Shown piece by piece: positions 38,680 through 46,430 of a DNA stretch of 48,622 nucleotides. A model generated the notes under the pieces. The model ran no database searches, had not been told where the DNA came from, and saw only the letters and a list, made by a program, of their open reading frames with translations. Position 1 is the first letter of the stretch. Each line of letters begins with the position of its first letter. The position numbers and the translations under genes were made by a program. The stretch is from a candidate division WWE3 bacterium RBG_19FT_COMBO_53_11 (GTDB lineage: Bacteria; Patescibacteriota; WWE3; 9FT-COMBO-53-11): the NCBI GenBank assembly GCA_001772805.1, contig MEUW01000021.1:61167-109788 (forward strand). The letters run 5' to 3'.

Positions 38680-40188
38680 ATGAAGAACTTTGTCGAAAAA
38701 CACGACCGTTTTTTTCAGCGCGTTTTCGAGATTCTGCCGGGGGTAATCACTTGGTCGGTGATCCTTTCTCCAATCTGGTTGGGAAAAATTGCCCCTCTGG
38801 CGGTCGCTTTTTTCCTGACCTTTTTAGTAATCTACTGGGTCTACCGCGCCCTTATCCATCTGATCGGAGTAGTGGTAGGATACCGCCACTACCAAGCGGA
38901 CCTCAAAGTAGACTGGTCGAAAAAGGTCCGAGACCTTTGGGGTTATGACCGCCTCAAACACCTTATTATTATTCCCAGCGTTAACGAGCCGTATGAAGTT
39001 TTAGAAGACTCCTTCGCTTCTCTCGCCGCCCAGAAGTTTCCCAAAGACCGCATCTTCATTTCCTTTTCGGCGGAGGAAAAGTATTCCGAGCGCGTCCTCA
39101 AAGATATCGAACGGATCAAGAGAAAGTTCGGCAAGAAGCTAGGCACGGTTTGGACCACCACCCATCCTTACGGCCTCCCGGGAGAAGCCGTCGGTGCGGC
39201 CGCAAACCGGACCTGGGCGGCCAAACACGCTCTCAAAAAGATCAAAAAGCTGGGGATGGACATAAATGACTTCGTCCTCACCACTCTGGATGCGGATATG
39301 CGTTTTCATCCCCAATACCTGCCGCGGCTCTCTTACTCGTTCCTGACCGAACCAAACCGGCTCGATAAGTTTTTCCAAACCGCGGTCTACCTCTTCAACA
39401 ACAACCTCTGGGAGGTACCGCCGCTGATGCGGATCCAGGCCAATTCAATTTCCCTGGCGGTGCTGGCCTCTTGGGTCGCCGAGCCGGAACACAAGGATAC
39501 CTGGTCCTGCTACTCGGTCGCGCTCCCGACTGTGATTCAAGCCGGATTTTGGAACCCAGCGATCGGGGTTGACGATACAACTTTCTTTTGGAACGCCTTC
39601 TTGAAAAAGGAGGGGCGGTTTGACGGAGCGCATTTCTACATCCCCGTTTATGCGGATGCCGTTCAGGACAAGGGGATCCTCAAAACCCATATATCCCAGT
39701 ACAAACAACTCCTACGCTGGGGCTGGGGAATCGTGATCTTCCCAATCGCGATGAAAGGGTTCCTCACCACCAAGATCCCCCTAGGTCTTAAGCTCTCCAA
39801 GACCTACCACCTGATTGAAAAATTCGCGATCTGGTATACACTGGTCTTTTTGATTACCTTTGGCTTCACGGCTCTTTCCGCGGTCAACCCCCAGATACAA
39901 CTCACCACCCTGGGATATCTTTTGCCGAGAATTTCCGGCGCGGTCCTGACCTCGGCGCTGGTTCTGCTTCTGCCGGTCACTATCTATCGCAACAAAATCA
40001 CCCTCCCCCCGCCCCGCGAATGGCCGTGGTGGAAAAGAATTTGGATTTGGTTTGAGGGACCGCTAATCATTGTTAATCTCTTGTTCTATAACTTTCTACC
40101 ATACCTGGATGCGCAAACTCGGCTGATGTTCGGAAGAAGGTTGGAGTTCTGGCCAACTCCTAAAATGCGCGCCAAAAATGTCGCTTAG
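38680..40188 (+). CDS. Membrane glycosyltransferase family 2 (cellulose synthase-like)
   Basis: 502 aa: two N-terminal membrane helices (about 25-65), a cytosolic GT-A domain and three or four C-terminal helices. Catalytic elements: TLDADMRF (DXD-like), VDDTTFFWNAFLKK and QLLRWGWG (Q(Q/R)XRW), the processive GT2 signature. It likely polymerises or transfers sugars at the membrane. The stop overlaps the next gene, a MraY/WecA-type transferase, by 11 bp, suggesting a shared envelope polysaccharide pathway. Donor and product unknown. Confidence 0.85.
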   Translation: MKNFVEKHDRFFQRVFEILPGVITWSVILSPIWLGKIAPLAVAFFLTFLVIYWVYRALIHLIGVVVGYRHYQADLKVDWSKKVRDLWGYDRLKHLIIIPSVNEPYEVLEDSFASLAAQKFPKDRIFISFSAEEKYSERVLKDIERIKRKFGKKLGTVWTTTHPYGLPGEAVGAAANRTWAAKHALKKIKKLGMDINDFVLTTLDADMRFHPQYLPRLSYSFLTEPNRLDKFFQTAVYLFNNNLWEVPPLMRIQANSISLAVLASWVAEPEHKDTWSCYSVALPTVIQAGFWNPAIGVDDTTFFWNAFLKKEGRFDGAHFYIPVYADAVQDKGILKTHISQYKQLLRWGWGIVIFPIAMKGFLTTKIPLGLKLSKTYHLIEKFAIWYTLVFLITFGFTALSAVNPQIQLTTLGYLLPRISGAVLTSALVLLLPVTIYRNKITLPPPREWPWWKRIWIWFEGPLIIVNLLFYNFLPYLDAQTRLMFGRRLEFWPTPKMRAKNVA

Positions 40189-41602
40189 ATCTTGGATTTC
40201 AAATAAAGATTTAGCTCTATCCCACAAACCGCTTCTCCTAGTTTTCTGGGGAATTGCAACCTTTTTGGTCGCCATTGGCGCATTTGCCCTCATCTTTTCC
40301 TACAGCGCTCTACCTCCCCAAGTGCCGCTGCTCTTTACCGCCGAAAAAGGTCTCACCGGAAAGCTGCTGCTCGCGGTCGTCCCGGCCCTGGCGATTTTCT
40401 TCTTAATCGTCAACGCAGCCGTTTCGGAGTTTCTGCTGCGGAAGCGGGAAGATGCCGCCGCGATCTTCCCCGCTTTCTTGTCCATTCTGGTTTCAGCCCT
40501 TTTAACCGGATCTCTAATCAGGATCCTGCGCATCTTTCCCATCCCCAAATCTCCGCTGGAAGAACTGCTCTATCCGCTGCTTTTACCTTTCGGCGGTGCG
40601 GTATTTTTAGGATTTTTTATCACGCTGGGAACTTTGTTCCTGGCCCGCCGCTTGCGACTCTTTGACCGCCCTCACGGCCCCTACCCCGAGGTACGCTCAA
40701 TCCCCCGGCTGGGAGCACTGCCGCTCTTCCTCGCCTTTGGCATTGTGGCGCTGCTTTTCTTACCTCTCGATCCTGCTCTTAAAGGGCTGCTCTTGGGAGC
40801 CGGAATCCTAACCCTCATTCAAACCGTAGATGATCTTCACTCCCTCCCGTTCTGGGTGCAGGGACTGGGCCACCTGATCGCCGCCGGGGCCGTCATTTGG
40901 GGCGGGATTCGAGTCACCTACATCGGAAATCCGCTATGGCCTTACCTTGCGCCGCGATACCTGGAGTTCAGCGCCGTTCCGTACCTTAGCGAGCTAGTCA
41001 CCGCCGTCTGGATCTTTGCGCTCATCAACGTCGTCGATTGGTTGGACGGGCTGGATGGATTGGCCGCGGGAATCGGCACGATCGCCGCGGTCGCGATTGT
41101 GGCAGCCTCTTTTGTCCTGGGAACTCCGGCGAGCGCCCTATTGGGAGTGGTTTTGGCCGGGATCCTTTTGGGATTCTTGCCTCTCAACGCGTATCCCGCC
41201 AAAATCTATTTGGGCGGGGGGGCGTTTCTCCTAGGGTATCTCTTAGCGGTTCTTTCAATCTTCTCAGGTGCCAAAACCGGAACGGCGATTTTGATCCTGG
41301 CGGTCCCGATCATTGATGCGTTTTTGGTAATTCTCTCGCGGCTGCGCACGGGGAAGTCCCCTTTCCTGGGGGATCAGCGGCACCTGCACCACCGTTTGAT
41401 GGAGGCCGGAATCAGTCATCCTAAGATCGTTTTTTTGGAGTGGGCAATCGTCACGGCCCTGGCGGTAGCGGCAGTGGTGCTCAGAGGACCTTCCAAACTT
41501 GCGGCAGTCGGATTAGTATTGCTTGCCGCGCTATTAGTAAACCAACAACTACTGCGAAGAGCTGGATCAAAAGACCAAACGCCATCGGCGCCTTCGAATT
41601 AA
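40178..41602 (+). CDS. MraY/WecA-family undecaprenyl-phosphate sugar-phosphate transferase
   Basis: 474 aa with about 12 or 13 hydrophobic segments. Family motifs are QTVDDLHSLP, NVVDWLDGLDGLAAG (the Asp-rich catalytic loop), FLPLNAYPAKIYLGGGAF and HLHHRLMEAG (the HXHHR-like motif typical of WecA/TagO rather than MraY). About 110 extra N-terminal residues precede the core. It probably starts a lipid-linked glycan. It overlaps the GT2 gene by 11 bp and, at its 3' end, the convergent gene by 122 bp. Confidence 0.88.
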   Translation: MSLRSWISNKDLALSHKPLLLVFWGIATFLVAIGAFALIFSYSALPPQVPLLFTAEKGLTGKLLLAVVPALAIFFLIVNAAVSEFLLRKREDAAAIFPAFLSILVSALLTGSLIRILRIFPIPKSPLEELLYPLLLPFGGAVFLGFFITLGTLFLARRLRLFDRPHGPYPEVRSIPRLGALPLFLAFGIVALLFLPLDPALKGLLLGAGILTLIQTVDDLHSLPFWVQGLGHLIAAGAVIWGGIRVTYIGNPLWPYLAPRYLEFSAVPYLSELVTAVWIFALINVVDWLDGLDGLAAGIGTIAAVAIVAASFVLGTPASALLGVVLAGILLGFLPLNAYPAKIYLGGGAFLLGYLLAVLSIFSGAKTGTAILILAVPIIDAFLVILSRLRTGKSPFLGDQRHLHHRLMEAGISHPKIVFLEWAIVTALAVAAVVLRGPSKLAAVGLVLLAALLVNQQLLRRAGSKDQTPSAPSN

Positions 41603-41996
41603 CCTGAAATCTCGCCTGCAATCTCGCAACCCAGATCGCCCAACCCCACTTCCTGCTGAAGATCAAAGGCAGATAGAAAAGGTCCGGCAAGTTCGCCGCG
41701 CCCGCGCAGGCGGCAATTGTGATTCCCACCCCGTAATCGGGCATCGCCCAGTAGAAAAAGAAGAGCAGGATCGATAGTGAGAAAAACGCGTCCAAAAGAA
41801 TCAGCCGGAGCGTCCGGGTTCTTATCGGCTGGGGGTGGAGCTCAATTTCTCCCAACCCCACATCATCCCAGTGCGGAACCATATCCAGAGCAAAATGCGA
41901 AAGGAAAGATAAAGGAACAGAGATAATCGGGTTAGGAAAAGCCGCTCCTAAAGCGATTCCAATGGTGGTATGGGGAGTTAACAACATTAACTTCAT
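41481..41996 (-). CDS. Putative membrane-bound hydrolase-like protein (171 aa)
   Basis: Four or five hydrophobic segments. MLLTPHTTIGIALGAAF and SHFALDMVPHWDD place His/Asp pairs like those of the YdjM-type 'membrane-bound metal-dependent hydrolase' family, and NLPDLFYLP could supply another Asp. The last 40 codons lie antisense to the convergent MraY/WecA-type gene (122-bp overlap), which is unusual. Either could end earlier only if the sequence were in error. Function inferred weakly. Confidence 0.62.
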   Translation of the reverse strand: MKLMLLTPHTTIGIALGAAFPNPIISVPLSFLSHFALDMVPHWDDVGLGEIELHPQPIRTRTLRLILLDAFFSLSILLFFFYWAMPDYGVGITIAACAGAANLPDLFYLPLIFSRKWGWAIWVARLQARFQVNSKAPMAFGLLIQLFAVVVGLLIARQAILIRLPQVWKVL

Positions 41997-42033
41997 TATA
42001 TGAATAAGTAGGTGGGGGGAAACGCCCCGCCGT

Positions 42034-42078
42034 GGACGGCTTCCGCCAGAGGCGGAAACCTAGCTCCGCTTCGCGGAG
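42034..42078 (+). repeat. Palindromic GAC/TAG element with a second hairpin
   Basis: G, GAC, GG, stem CTTCCGCC/GGCGGAA, ACC, TAG, followed by the second hairpin CTCCGCTTCGCGGAG. It lies between divergently transcribed genes. Confidence 0.85.
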
Positions 42079-42103
42079 GGAGGAGTAAGTAGCACGGTAG
42101 TAT

Positions 42104-42109
42104 TATAAT
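42104..42109 (+). promoter_or_regulatory. -10 box for the UbiA-family gene
   Basis: TATAAT 27 bp upstream of the ATG at 42136. No good -35 is seen at 16-18 bp. Confidence 0.5.
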
Positions 42110-42135
42110 GAGAAAGAAACCTGCCGAACAAGGGT

Positions 42136-43062
42136 ATGCTATACCGTTATCTTAAAAATGTGCTCGGAAGCGCCCGCCCTCGGCAGTGGCTCAAAAACTT
42201 AGCTCTCCTCGCCGCTCCATTTTTCAGAGCAGAAATCCTAAACGCCGGAGTGTTGCCCCGATTTATTACCGCCTTCATCGTCTTCTCCCTACTCTCCTCG
42301 GCCGCCTACATTTTCAACGATGTAGTTGATCGAAGCAGGGACCGCCGGCACCCCATCAAGAAAGACCGCCCGATTGCCTCCGGCCGATTCTCGGTTCCGG
42401 CAGCGCTTCTGACGTCGGCAATTCTGGCAACCGGAACTCTCATTTTCGCGGCGGCGAACTTTAACCGCTACTTCTTAGGAACTGCGATCGCTTTCACCGC
42501 CCTCCAGCTAACCTACAGCCTTCTGATCAGGAACGTCATCATTATGGATGCCCTTTGGGTAGCGGCGGCGTTTGTTTTGCGGGTATACGCCGGCGCCTTC
42601 GTTCTGCCGACGCCGATCTCTTCCTGGCTGGTCCTCTCGACGATTGGACTCTCTCTGCTTCTGGCTTTCGGAAAAAGAAGGAGTGAACGTACCTTGCTCT
42701 CCAAACTCCACCGGCGCTTACTCACCCGAGAAACTCTGCGCCACTACCCCGACACGCTCCTGGATTCGATGATCGCAATGTCGGCGACCTACACAACGCT
42801 GGCCTACTCGATCTTCAGCTTCCAAACCTCCCCGACCGGTTCGAAGTTCCTCACCGACCTCCTGCCGGAAACTCTCTCCTCGCCAAAGTGGGCACTCCTA
42901 ACCGTTCCCGTGGTGATCTACGGAGTCGCCCGCTACTTATATATTGTTTACGAGAAAAAGGAGGGGGAGTCGCCGGAGAAGGTAATTTTAACGGACTTGC
43001 CAATCTTGGGAACGGTCGCCGCTTGGGTCATCGCCACCTTTATCATTCTCTATGTTCTCTAA
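42136..43062 (+). CDS. UbiA-family prenyltransferase (decaprenyl-phosphate phosphoribosyltransferase-like)
   Basis: 308 aa, about eight membrane helices. RPRQWLKN near the N-terminus, FNDVVDRSRDRRHPIKKDRPIASG (first Asp-rich motif; about 57-80) and a weaker second motif SKLHRRLLTRETLRHY. This combination resembles the UbiA enzymes that link phosphoribose to polyprenyl phosphate for arabinan synthesis more than quinone prenyltransferases. Together with the upstream GT2 and WecA-type genes, a lipid-linked sugar pathway is plausible. It ends convergent with the remnant of the PEGA-SH3 gene. Confidence 0.82.
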   Translation: MLYRYLKNVLGSARPRQWLKNLALLAAPFFRAEILNAGVLPRFITAFIVFSLLSSAAYIFNDVVDRSRDRRHPIKKDRPIASGRFSVPAALLTSAILATGTLIFAAANFNRYFLGTAIAFTALQLTYSLLIRNVIIMDALWVAAAFVLRVYAGAFVLPTPISSWLVLSTIGLSLLLAFGKRRSERTLLSKLHRRLLTRETLRHYPDTLLDSMIAMSATYTTLAYSIFSFQTSPTGSKFLTDLLPETLSSPKWALLTVPVVIYGVARYLYIVYEKKEGESPEKVILTDLPILGTVAAWVIATFIILYVL

Positions 43063-43166
43063 AGTTTTTTTAGCGTAGGACGGCTCGTCTTTGCCGAACC
43101 TAGAAATATTCGCTTCGCATCTATTTTCACCCGAAACCCAGTCTTCCTCACCCTGAAAGTCAATTT
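43059..43166 (-). pseudogene. Duplicated remnant of the PEGA-SH3 gene 3' end, split by a palindromic element
   Basis: Minus-strand codons read QIDFQGEEDWVSGE (43166-43126) and, after a 48-nt element, YAKK plus Leu and a stop one base out of frame (43077-43059). The intact gene ends KIEFEGKEGWVSSDYSKKL. Eleven of 19 positions are identical and the rest mostly conservative. An extra A in a seven-A run breaks the frame. It abuts the GGACGG end of the element at 43167. Confidence 0.82.
43078..43125 (+). repeat. Palindromic GAC/TAG element (two-hairpin form) within the gene remnant
   Basis: A GAC, GG...CC, TAG hairpin is followed by a second hairpin (AATATTCGCTTCGCATCTATT reduced to arms AATA/TATT). 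It closely matches the composite at 48028-48073 and splits the remnant between its Glu and Tyr codons. Confidence 0.85.
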
Positions 43167-43190
43167 GGACGGCCGCTCCGCGACCTAGCA
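43167..43190 (+). repeat. Palindromic GAC/TAG element after the PEGA-SH3 gene
   Basis: G, GAC, GG, stem CCGC/GCG, A, CC, TAG, C. The flanking TTT and AAA extend the pairing. It separates the intact gene end from the duplicated remnant. Confidence 0.85.
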
Positions 43191-43215
43191 AAATCTCACG
43201 CACCCAGATTAACCG

Positions 43216-44283
43216 CTACAGCTTTTTTGAATAGTCCGAGGAGACCCAACCTTCTTTCCCCTCGAATTCGATTTTGTACCAACCGCTCTGCTCTCCAAGA
43301 TAAATGTATTTGGAACCGACGGTCGCTTGGCCGATCTGGCTGTAATTCGTTCCGGGACCGGAGCGGACTTTGAGGTAGCCGATTCCCGTATCCAAGATCT
43401 GTACCTTAGGAGAAGCCGGATAGAGTTTGGCGGCGAGAGATTTCAGCATGGTAGAACCGGCCGAACTCAAAGACCCCGGTGTCTCCCCTAGGTATCCCAC
43501 GGTACGTTTTTCGGAAATCTTCGAGAGGGATTCCAGCGAAACCTCCGAGCCGGTGGCATCGTAGAGCTTCCCATCCGCCGTCAGGAAAAAGTCGTAAGTG
43601 AACGGGTTTTCTAATCGCGACATCCAGAAAACCGCCCCCGCCACCCATGAAACCGGATCGGCCGGCAGGACCGAGGATGAGGAAGAGAGGTCTAGCACCG
43701 TCAGACTCGCGTGGGGCGAAGGTAATTTCTGGGAATCGGCCGGAAACGGATCGATTGCCAGATTAGCGGAAACGTTTAGCCGGAACCCTTCCTTAACCGC
43801 GACTTTTATCTTACGGGGAAAATAACCATTCTTCTTAATCTCCAAGTCATATTCCCCAACCGAAAGAGATTTCGATAGCGGGGACTCCCCCAACGACTCA
43901 CCGTTCAGGAAAACCTCCGCCACCGGCCGGGTGATCACCACCAATTCGCTCCCGGTCGATGAATCCGAGAACCACGCCACTTCCCCGCCCGAAAATGTTT
44001 CGGAAGGACCCAGCGTCCAACTCACAACCGTCAAGGCGCCGGCCATCAAACGAACTTTTTGGATAAAATTGCCGAAACTCAGGACGGGATTCCCCTCCTT
44101 CAACTGGTCGGAAAGGTAGGGAGTCGTCCCGACCTCGGCATTATCGAGAAGGACTTTTTGGCCGGAAGGGTCGGAGGAGACCGAAAGCGCGGCGTTTTTG
44201 CCCACAGCGCCACTTAAGTAAACGGTGAAAACCAAGACTGCCACAATCGCAAGAATAATTAAACCGCGGAATTTCCTCAGCAC
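43216..44283 (-). CDS. Membrane-anchored PEGA-domain and SH3b-domain protein
   Basis: 355 aa: N-terminal membrane helix (about 7-26), a PEGA domain (SVSSDPSGQKVLLDNAEVGTTP), a second PEGA (ITRPVAEVFLNGESLGESPL...YDLEIKKNGYFPRKI), a beta-rich middle region, and a C-terminal bacterial SH3 (GYLKVRSGPGTNYSQIGQ...GWYKIEFEGKEGWVSSDY). SH3b domains often bind peptidoglycan, and PEGA repeats occur in surface proteins. Expected outside the cell. Its 3' end is duplicated downstream in degenerate form next to palindromic elements. Confidence 0.85.
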   Translation of the reverse strand: MLRKFRGLIILAIVAVLVFTVYLSGAVGKNAALSVSSDPSGQKVLLDNAEVGTTPYLSDQLKEGNPVLSFGNFIQKVRLMAGALTVVSWTLGPSETFSGGEVAWFSDSSTGSELVVITRPVAEVFLNGESLGESPLSKSLSVGEYDLEIKKNGYFPRKIKVAVKEGFRLNVSANLAIDPFPADSQKLPSPHASLTVLDLSSSSSVLPADPVSWVAGAVFWMSRLENPFTYDFFLTADGKLYDATGSEVSLESLSKISEKRTVGYLGETPGSLSSAGSTMLKSLAAKLYPASPKVQILDTGIGYLKVRSGPGTNYSQIGQATVGSKYIYLGEQSGWYKIEFEGKEGWVSSDYSKKL

Positions 44284-44319
44284 GGATTCAGTTTAACAGA
44301 AGAAGACCTCTTCGCCCAC

Positions 44320-44353
44320 AAAAAAGACCCGCAAGTTTAGACTCACGGGTCTT
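44320..44353 (-). terminator. Intrinsic terminator of the 125-aa membrane protein gene
   Basis: On the minus strand AAGACCCGTGAG and CTTGCGGGTCTT pair and are followed by TTTTTTG. The gene's stop codon lies in the stem. Confidence 0.88.
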
Positions 44354-44729
44354 AGTCGAAAGCTCCTAGACTAAAGTAGCGTCCGAGGAGCGTAAACAAG
44401 CGGCTGGCAGCCAGACCGAAAACCGCAGACAGCCCGATTCCGATTCCGACTCCCCAGCCGGCGTCCGTCCCGACCAGCAAAGTGAACGCCTTCCACCCGG
44501 CCATGGTCAGCGCTATGATCAGCCCAAGTCCCCGCAACCAACCAAACCGGCGCAGGAGGACCAGGCTGAGCGGCGCCATCACGCCGAAACTCCAGGAGAA
44601 ACTGGAGCCGGTGGCCAGCGGAGTGTCGACGGACACGAGAACATCCGCTATCAGCTCCAGTACCACCCAGATGAAGACCAGGGCGATCATGGCGCTTAGG
44701 ACATCGTTGAAGACTCTCAAGTGCTTCAT
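44352..44729 (-). CDS. Small polytopic membrane protein (125 aa)
   Basis: Four hydrophobic segments (about 11-30, 45-60, 65-82, 90-110) with few charged residues. The ATG at 44729 is preferred because AAAGGAG lies 12 nt upstream; a GTG three codons earlier would be too close to it. It follows the 65-aa gene on the same strand and ends in a terminator. No family recognised. Confidence 0.62.
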   Translation of the reverse strand: MKHLRVFNDVLSAMIALVFIWVVLELIADVLVSVDTPLATGSSFSWSFGVMAPLSLVLLRRFGWLRGLGLIIALTMAGWKAFTLLVGTDAGWGVGIGIGLSAVFGLAASRLFTLLGRYFSLGAFD

Positions 44730-44756
44730 ATCGAACACTCCTTTCTTTGAGTGATC

Positions 44757-44954
44757 TTACAGCTCCTCAATCGAGATCGATTTGACCCTTAACCCATGGG
44801 TCTTCTCGATCTCCCGAACCTTCTCGTAGAGCTGCGTCCAAAATGCGTTATCTCCCCGGGAGGTGGCTACTTCGAATAGGCGGGCATCGTTGCTTGCTCT
44901 GCCTTGCTTCTTCGCGACGACGGCGATGATTTCCGCTTTGCGGACGGTTGGCAT
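44757..44954 (-). CDS. Small cytosolic protein (65 aa), unknown
   Basis: MPTVRKAEIIAVVAKK begins a basic helical N-terminus; the rest (RLFEVATSRGDNAFWTQLYEKVREIEKTHGLRV) is amphipathic. GGAGG lies upstream of the ATG at 44954, and TATAAT lies 25 nt further upstream. It is 27 nt from the 125-aa membrane protein gene, probably cotranscribed. No family recognised. Confidence 0.6.
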   Translation of the reverse strand: MPTVRKAEIIAVVAKKQGRASNDARLFEVATSRGDNAFWTQLYEKVREIEKTHGLRVKSISIEEL

Positions 44955-45019
44955 GGGAGCCAGCCTCCTCTCTTTAGATTATTAATTATAGGATAACACT
45001 AAATGCGGGAATTGGCAAC

Positions 45020-45052
45020 AAAAAAGCCCGCAGGAATGGAACCCAAGCGGGC
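45020..45052 (-). terminator. Intrinsic terminator of the ccdA gene
   Basis: On the minus strand GCCCGCTTG and TGCGGGC pair and are followed by TTTTTTG, 11 nt after the stop codon. Confidence 0.88.
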
Positions 45053-45062
45053 AATCAAACCT

Positions 45063-45791
45063 TCACAGACCCAGATTAAGCGGAAGGGTCAACCCGCTCC
45101 AGCGCGAGAGGATCCCCTCCATTATCCCCAAAGTCATCAATACCCCGATCACAATCAGCAAGCTCCCTGCCACCATCTCGGTCAGGCGGATTAGCTTCCC
45201 GAAGCGGCGCATCATCCCCGCTGCCCATCCTACTCCCAGCGCAGTCAGGAGGAATGGGACCGCCATGCCGGCAGAGTAAGCGGTGAGGAGTACCACTCCG
45301 TAAGATGGCTGTCCCCCGCTCATGGCCAGCATCAGGATGGCTCCCAACACTGGTCCGATGCACGGAGTCCAGCCGGCCGAGAAGACAACTCCCAAAAGGA
45401 GGGAGGAAAAGAAGCCTACCCTCTTGCTCATGTCCAACCGAAGGCGCTTATCGAAGTCGAGAATCGGCAGATGGATAATGCCGGTGATGTGAAGACCAAA
45501 AATCACCACGACGATGCCGCCCGCCCGCGAAATCCATTCGCGGATGCCGAAGAGCACTTCCCCGGCGATTCCCGCCAGCGCCCCGAGCGCCACAAAGACC
45601 AGGCTAAATCCGACGACGAAGGCCAGCCCATGGAAAAACGTCAGCAACCTTCCCCGATCGGCATGATCCTTAGTCGCCCGGCCGCCCAAGTAACCGATGT
45701 AGACCGGAACAAGCGCCAGCACGCACGGGGAAAGAAAGGATACGATTCCAGCTAAAAAAGCCAAGCCCAGCGTTACGCTCGCAGGATCCAT
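45063..45791 (-). CDS. ccdA: Cytochrome c biogenesis protein CcdA-type thiol transporter
   Basis: 242 aa with six membrane helices. The two redox Cys lie in FLSPCVLALVPVYIGYLGG (about residue 22) and GVVFSAGWTPCIGPVLGAI (about residue 138), the standard CcdA signature. It moves reducing power from cytoplasmic thioredoxin to the cell exterior. With no cytochrome c genes in view, it more likely serves outer thioredoxin-like proteins such as those encoded nearby. The ATG at 45791 has AGGAGAG upstream. It is a one-gene unit, divergent from tRNA-Cys. Confidence 0.92.
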   Translation of the reverse strand: MDPASVTLGLAFLAGIVSFLSPCVLALVPVYIGYLGGRATKDHADRGRLLTFFHGLAFVVGFSLVFVALGALAGIAGEVLFGIREWISRAGGIVVVIFGLHITGIIHLPILDFDKRLRLDMSKRVGFFSSLLLGVVFSAGWTPCIGPVLGAILMLAMSGGQPSYGVVLLTAYSAGMAVPFLLTALGVGWAAGMMRRFGKLIRLTEMVAGSLLIVIGVLMTLGIMEGILSRWSGLTLPLNLGL

Positions 45792-45838
45792 CTCTCTCCT
45801 CTTCGATTAGCTCTTTTACCCAAAGATACCACCGAACT

Positions 45839-45868
45839 TTAACCGAGGCAACTTGGCGGTGTTAAAAT
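45839..45868 (+). promoter_or_regulatory. Candidate promoter of tRNA-Cys and hsp20
   Basis: TTAACC, an 18-bp spacer and TAAAAT. The tRNA begins 10 nt after the -10 box. Confidence 0.5.
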
Positions 45869-45878
45869 AATTTCGTAG

Positions 45879-45952
45879 GGTGCGGTGGCCGAACGGTTAG
45901 GCAGGCGCCTGCAGAGCGTCTCAAGGGGGTTCGACTCCCCCCCGCACCTCCA
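45879..45952 (+). tRNA. trnC: tRNA-Cys (anticodon GCA)
   Basis: 74 nt: acceptor GGTGCGG/CCGCACC, anticodon arm GGCGC-CTGCAGA-GCGTC with GCA at 45911-45913, T arm GGGGG-TTCGACT-CCCCC. The discriminator is T, as expected for tRNA-Cys, and the CCA end is encoded. The hsp20 Shine-Dalgarno begins 6 nt after the CCA. Confidence 0.95.
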
Positions 45953-45970
45953 CTCGAAAGGAGGTGAAAA

Positions 45971-46384
45971 ATGGCTTATTACGATTTTGATTTACCTTCC
46001 ATCTTCCGGCTTTTCGGCTACGGCGCCGAGGAGGATTTGCCGCGCGTTTCTTCCGCCGGTCTCAACATCTACGAAACTAAAGACGAGTTAGTCGTCGAGG
46101 CTCCCGTCCCAGGAGTGAAAAAAGACGAGATTACGGTGGAAGTCGCCAACGGCATGCTCAAGATTGATGCGGTCCAGCGCGAAACCGAAGAAGAAAATAA
46201 AGAAAAAACCACGGTCTACCGCGCCCAACGGATGAGCGAATTCCACTACTCTGCGACCCTCCCCAAAGAGGTCGAGGAAAAACAAGCTCGGGCGAAAATG
46301 GAGGATGGGATCCTCAAGGTCCGCATTCCGCTTAAAGCGGGGGCAAAGGAAAAGCGCTCCACCGTCCCGGTTGAGGGAGAGTAA
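45971..46384 (+). CDS. Small heat shock protein Hsp20/alpha-crystallin
   Basis: 137 aa. Hsp20 proteins hold unfolding proteins as ATP-independent chaperones. The alpha-crystallin domain spans about 25-125, with NIYETKDELVVEAPVPGVKKDEI, the conserved A(x)MEDGILKVRIP and a C-terminal tail. The ATG at 45971 follows a strong AAAGGAGGTG. Only 18 nt separate it from the tRNA-Cys CCA end and no promoter fits between, so the mRNA probably arises by tRNA processing of a shared transcript. The HrcA operator CIRCE is not present upstream. Confidence 0.92.
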   Translation: MAYYDFDLPSIFRLFGYGAEEDLPRVSSAGLNIYETKDELVVEAPVPGVKKDEITVEVANGMLKIDAVQRETEEENKEKTTVYRAQRMSEFHYSATLPKEVEEKQARAKMEDGILKVRIPLKAGAKEKRSTVPVEGE

Positions 46385-46424
46385 AAAGAAAAAGCGCTGT
46401 CCACCTCAACGGTAACCAGCGCCT
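46384..46424 (-). terminator. Intrinsic terminator of the thioredoxin-like gene (possibly also hsp20)
   Basis: On the minus strand GGCGCTG and CAGCGC pair around a 20-nt loop and are followed by TTTTTCTTTTT. Read from the plus strand the same stem lies directly after the hsp20 stop. Confidence 0.75.
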
Positions 46425-46430
46425 TGAATC

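Noticed and set aside
42988-43203. 71-codon minus-strand open frame after the PEGA-SH3 gene
   Set aside because: Not a separate gene: it reads through two palindromic elements and the degenerate duplicate of the gene's 3' end, then runs antisense to the UbiA-family gene.
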